From: Pseudomonadales bacterium
GTDB lineage: Bacteria > Pseudomonadota > Gammaproteobacteria > Pseudomonadales > Pseudohongiellaceae
Assembly: GCA_028281635.1 (NCBI GenBank)
Contig: JANQJM010000185.1
Span: forward strand, 1-34,792
Direction: 5' to 3'
DNA length: 34,792 bases
This document shows, in pieces, positions 32,086 to 34,792 of this stretch. Within the stretch, counting starts at the first letter, position 1. The number at the start of each line of letters is the position of its first letter. The notes under the pieces were generated by a model. It saw only the letters and a list, made by a program, of their open reading frames with translations, searched no databases and was not told the DNA's origin. The position numbers and the translations under genes are program-made.

Positions 32086-34260
32086 CTAGTCTGCCAATTG
32101 CTGCATCAGGTACACGATTTCCATGGCCTGAGTTTGTGCTAGCTGATTGAGATTGGCGCCACCTCCGTGACCGCCCTCCGTATTCTCGAAATAAATTAGC
32201 TCATGACCTTGTTCCATCATACGCGCGGCCATCTTGCGGGCGTGGCCGGGATGCACCCGATCATCTTTCGGATTGGTCCAGAGAAATATCTCTGGATAGT
32301 CCGCGCCAGGTACCACATTTTGGTAAGGAGAGTACTCGGCTATGAAGTCGAAGTGTTCGGGAATATCAGGATTGCCATACTCTGCCATCCAGCTGGCACC
32401 GGCCAGCAGGCGATGGTAGCGCAGCATATCGATGAGTGGGACAGCACTGATAATGGCATTGTAAAGATCAGGTCTTTGCACCATAACCGCGGTAACCAGC
32501 AGGCCGCCATTGCTGCCACCGGTAACGCCCAGATGTTCGGGGCTGGTGATGCCGCTGTCGATTAAATCTTCTGCTACCGCAATGAAATCTTCATAGACCT
32601 TGTAGCGGTTTTCCAGGAGTGCGCTTTGATGCCATTCGGGACCGTATTCACCGCCGCCACGAATGTTGGCCAGAACATAGGCTCCGCCACGCTTCAACCA
32701 GGCTTGTCCTTGGGCACTCATATAGACCGGTGTTCGTGACACTTCGAATCCACCATAAGCGGTTAATCTGGTTGGGGTCGAACCATCCAGCGGAATGTCT
32801 TTGGCATGTACCACGTAGTAGGGAATGGGAGTGCCATCGGCGCTGGCGACAAAGCGTTGTTGTACATCGAACGGCTCTGCATCAAATTGAGGTTGCAGCG
32901 CCTTGATCGCGACTGGCTCGGCATCGCCTTCTACCAGATAGAGGGTTTGCGGTGTCAGGAAACTCTGGTAGCGCACTATCAGGGTGTCTGAATAGTCATC
33001 TGCCGAAACGATTTGTATAGCACCGTTTTCGGGAAGCGCTACCGACGAGACTTCCCAGTCGTCATCATTCGCTTGTATGCGCAGGAGTTGTCCGGAAACA
33101 TCCTTAAGTGCGCTGACGTAGATGGCATCGCTGGTGATACCGATGCTGTTAATTGCATCCAGTGCATCATCGGAGCCTGGGTTTAGCACGATGCTGACAT
33201 TGGTTGCAGCATTGGCGGCCACGCTGGCTTCGATATCCATGGCAATCAAACTCCCTGCCGGATAGGTGTCCTCACCATCCGGTGACCAGTCGCTGCGCAT
33301 CAAAGCCAATAGCCGATCGCCGAAAACGCCACGCACGTCAACATCGATAGGAAAGGGGATGTCTGCCAGTTCGCCCTGGCCAGTTACCAGCCAATTCTGC
33401 TCCGTGAAGAAATCGGGTCGGCGCGTGACAATGCTATACGTGGATTCGTTCTCCATCAGCGAGGCGAAGTAGACGCCCATGTCTTCTCGTTCTACTTCGA
33501 TAATCTGTTGAGCTGTGTCGAGATTGGTTCCCCGCTGCCACAGGCGAAGGGTGCGCGCATACCCAGACGTGGTTAGCGAGTCTGCGCCGAAATCAGTACC
33601 GATAATCAAGGTGTCTGCATCCAGCCAGTCAACATTGGTCTTGCCTTCGGCAACTACGAAACCCCCATCGACAAAGTTCTTATTCTCAAGATCGAATTCC
33701 CGGATTACTACAGCATCCTTGCCACCATCACTGAGCCGTAGCAGACAACGTGACGGATCGGTGTGCAGACACGTTCTTCCTTTATACACCCAATTGGCAT
33801 CTTCAACTTCAGCCAGGGAATCGATATCGATAACGGTCTCCCATTGCGGCTCATCAGTCTGGTAACTGGCAAGTGAAGTGCGTCTGAGCAGGCCGCGTAC
33901 ATTCACGTCGTCCTGCCAGAAATTGTAGACCTGACCGTCGATCAGTGCCGGTGAGGGAATTCGGTCATCGGATGTCAGTACCGCTTCGATTTCCTGACGG
34001 ATCTCTTCGTAACGTGGGTCGCCTTGCAGACGGGGTATGGAGAGCGCATTTTGTTCGGCTGCCCAGGCCAGAGCTTCTTCGCCTTCCACTTCCTCTAACC
34101 AGATATAGGGATCATCCAGGTTGGGTTGAAATTCCACTGGTGCTGAATCAGTTGCTGGCTCCGAACTTTGCTCAGCTGTTTCCACTGCTTGCTCTCCGCA
34201 GCTGACAAGAGCCAATGTGACTATCCAGCCAAAAGCAATACCGATGAAGCGAATGATCAT
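32086..34260 (-). CDS. Prolyl-oligopeptidase (S9A) family lipoprotein
   Basis: The 724-aa protein has a lipobox (LVSC, Cys21), an N-terminal DDPYIWLEEVEGEEALAWA typical of S9A, a seven-bladed propeller region (about 95-460) and an alpha/beta-hydrolase C-domain (465-724). The catalytic triad is Ser583 in GVTGGSNGGL, an Asp in PKDDRVHPGH (Asp667) and His698 in GGHGGG. These enzymes cleave after proline in short peptides; the lipid anchor places it in the envelope, probably periplasmic. Length matches the family. The ATG at 34260 overlaps the stop of the DUF2277 gene by 4 bp (ATGA), so the two are translationally coupled. Confidence 0.93.
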   Translation of the reverse strand: MIIRFIGIAFGWIVTLALVSCGEQAVETAEQSSEPATDSAPVEFQPNLDDPYIWLEEVEGEEALAWAAEQNALSIPRLQGDPRYEEIRQEIEAVLTSDDRIPSPALIDGQVYNFWQDDVNVRGLLRRTSLASYQTDEPQWETVIDIDSLAEVEDANWVYKGRTCLHTDPSRCLLRLSDGGKDAVVIREFDLENKNFVDGGFVVAEGKTNVDWLDADTLIIGTDFGADSLTTSGYARTLRLWQRGTNLDTAQQIIEVEREDMGVYFASLMENESTYSIVTRRPDFFTEQNWLVTGQGELADIPFPIDVDVRGVFGDRLLALMRSDWSPDGEDTYPAGSLIAMDIEASVAANAATNVSIVLNPGSDDALDAINSIGITSDAIYVSALKDVSGQLLRIQANDDDWEVSSVALPENGAIQIVSADDYSDTLIVRYQSFLTPQTLYLVEGDAEPVAIKALQPQFDAEPFDVQQRFVASADGTPIPYYVVHAKDIPLDGSTPTRLTAYGGFEVSRTPVYMSAQGQAWLKRGGAYVLANIRGGGEYGPEWHQSALLENRYKVYEDFIAVAEDLIDSGITSPEHLGVTGGSNGGLLVTAVMVQRPDLYNAIISAVPLIDMLRYHRLLAGASWMAEYGNPDIPEHFDFIAEYSPYQNVVPGADYPEIFLWTNPKDDRVHPGHARKMAARMMEQGHELIYFENTEGGHGGGANLNQLAQTQAMEIVYLMQQLAD

Positions 34261-34565
34261 GAAGGTCTCCTGTCCTGGTTTGTTGTGGCGGTAACCGGCG
34301 TGCCGAAACGTTTGGCTGCTCTTGCCTGCGCTTTCAACTTTTCTTGTTCGCGATTTTTCGGCGGGGCGTTGGTAATCAGATTATGCAGCAACGATTGCAC
34401 AGAGTCGGCAATCTCGTCGATGGCGGCATTAAACGCTGCCTCGTTGGCTTTCGAGGGTTTGCTGGAGCCACTCACCTTGCGCACGAATTGTATGGCCGCG
34501 GCACGGATTTCCTCGTCTGTGGCGGGCGGATCGAAATTGAAGAGAATTTTGATGTTTCGGCACAT
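34257..34565 (-). CDS. DUF2277 family protein
   Basis: The 102-aa product begins MCRNIKILFNFDPPATDEEI and continues RAAAIQFVRKVSGSSKPSKA and NEAAFNAAIDEIADSVQSLL, the recognisable layout of DUF2277 proteins (MCRNI.xL.NF.PPAT..EI, then a helical region, ending in AKRFGTP). I place the start at the ATG 34565 because the family starts MCRNI; a frame nine codons longer exists. The function is unknown. The stop overlaps the start of the peptidase gene by four bases. Confidence 0.9.
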   Translation of the reverse strand: MCRNIKILFNFDPPATDEEIRAAAIQFVRKVSGSSKPSKANEAAFNAAIDEIADSVQSLLHNLITNAPPKNREQEKLKAQARAAKRFGTPVTATTNQDRRPS

Positions 34566-34688
34566 AGCAGGAAATCGCCTCAGTCTTAACAACGGACTGA
34601 ATATCCTAGTCTATGCAGTAGCGATTAGGAACAGCTGAGACCGCCAGTAGTCGTTACTCTGACGATCTCGAAAGCTTTCTGAGAACGT

Positions 34689-34792
34689 CTAGTTGTCCAG
34701 GCCCAGTTCAGCTCTCACCTCAACTACTCTTTCACCTCGCAAGGCACCAACCATGCTGTAGTTGCCTTCATGGCAGGAGTATTCGTAGATGT
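34689..34792 (-). CDS. 3' end of a second CHEGN-family secreted protein (start lies beyond the window)
   Basis: On the minus strand the frame entering at 34792 reads IYEYSCHEGNYSMVGALRGE, then RVVEVRAELGLDN and a TAG at 34689-34691. It matches the end of the 31034-32053 product (IIYESACHEGNHAVRGILAG), so the two are paralogues either side of the peptidase/DUF2277 pair. Only 34 codons are visible. Confidence 0.85.
   Translation of the reverse strand, partial: IYEYSCHEGNYSMVGALRGERVVEVRAELGLDN

Overview
The window looks like a chromosomal segment of a heterotrophic, probably marine, gammaproteobacterium. This rests on the mix of families (arginine-succinyltransferase pathway AstB, a TonB-dependent siderophore-type receptor, an OFA-type MFS carrier, a secreted S9 peptidase, Tat-exported enzymes), a moderate GC content and ordinary proteobacterial Shine-Dalgarno sites. 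No rRNA, tRNA, IS element, phage gene or CRISPR array was recognised. The most unusual feature is that two genes are readable only if an in-frame TGA is translated as selenocysteine (Sec). One is a SelW/Rdx-like protein (2095-2316, motif CxxU). The other is a MerP-like mercury-binding protein (26907-27236, motif UxxC). Both TGA codons are followed by a 17-nt hairpin of the same architecture: a 6-bp stem with a wobble at the third pair and a five-base loop CGTGY. The organism is therefore probably Sec-decoding, although selA/B/C/D are not in the window.

Layout, left to right. Positions 1-2000 hold the 3' end of astB and a convergent secreted alkaline phosphatase. Positions 2095-5652 hold the SelW-like gene and then pyrimidine-nucleoside salvage: uridine kinase and a concentrative nucleoside transporter on +, with cytidine deaminase and a 2OG-Fe(II) oxygenase on -. 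Positions 5695-7389 encode an OFA-family MFS transporter. Positions 7657-11263 form a sulfur-oxidation module: two YeeE/YedE-type membrane proteins, an ETHE1-like persulfide dioxygenase, and a SoxC-like molybdoenzyme with a SoxD-like cytochrome c. Positions 11285-15590 hold secreted TPR proteins, a small secreted protein and a cytochrome b561.

Positions 15718-26453 look like a copper- or redox-centred accessory region. It contains a TonB receptor, a secreted EF-hand/DJ-1/CopC-like fusion, a redoxin, two paralogous fusions of redoxin, cytochrome c and PHM-type copper monooxygenase, a conserved-looking secreted protein of unknown function, and a CopC-like lipoprotein with a short unknown gene after it. 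Positions 26521-29097 form a compact minus-strand operon: a Tat-exported linalool dehydratase/isomerase-family protein with a CPCC tail, then Sec-MerP, then MerT. A strong hairpin terminator separates it from the convergent PHM fusion. Positions 29230-34792 are a run of minus-strand genes: a GST, a small membrane protein, a PhyH-like oxygenase, a secreted protein of unknown function, a prolyl-oligopeptidase lipoprotein, a DUF2277 protein, and the 3' end of a second copy of the secreted unknown family.

Working hypotheses (inference): (1) the LDI-MerP-MerT operon carries a thiophilic metal through a relay of cysteines and selenocysteine; (2) the persulfide dioxygenase and SoxCD-like pair convert sulfane sulfur to sulfite and then sulfate without a full Sox system; (3) the PHM fusions form a periplasmic oxidation system with a heme/redoxin electron supply.
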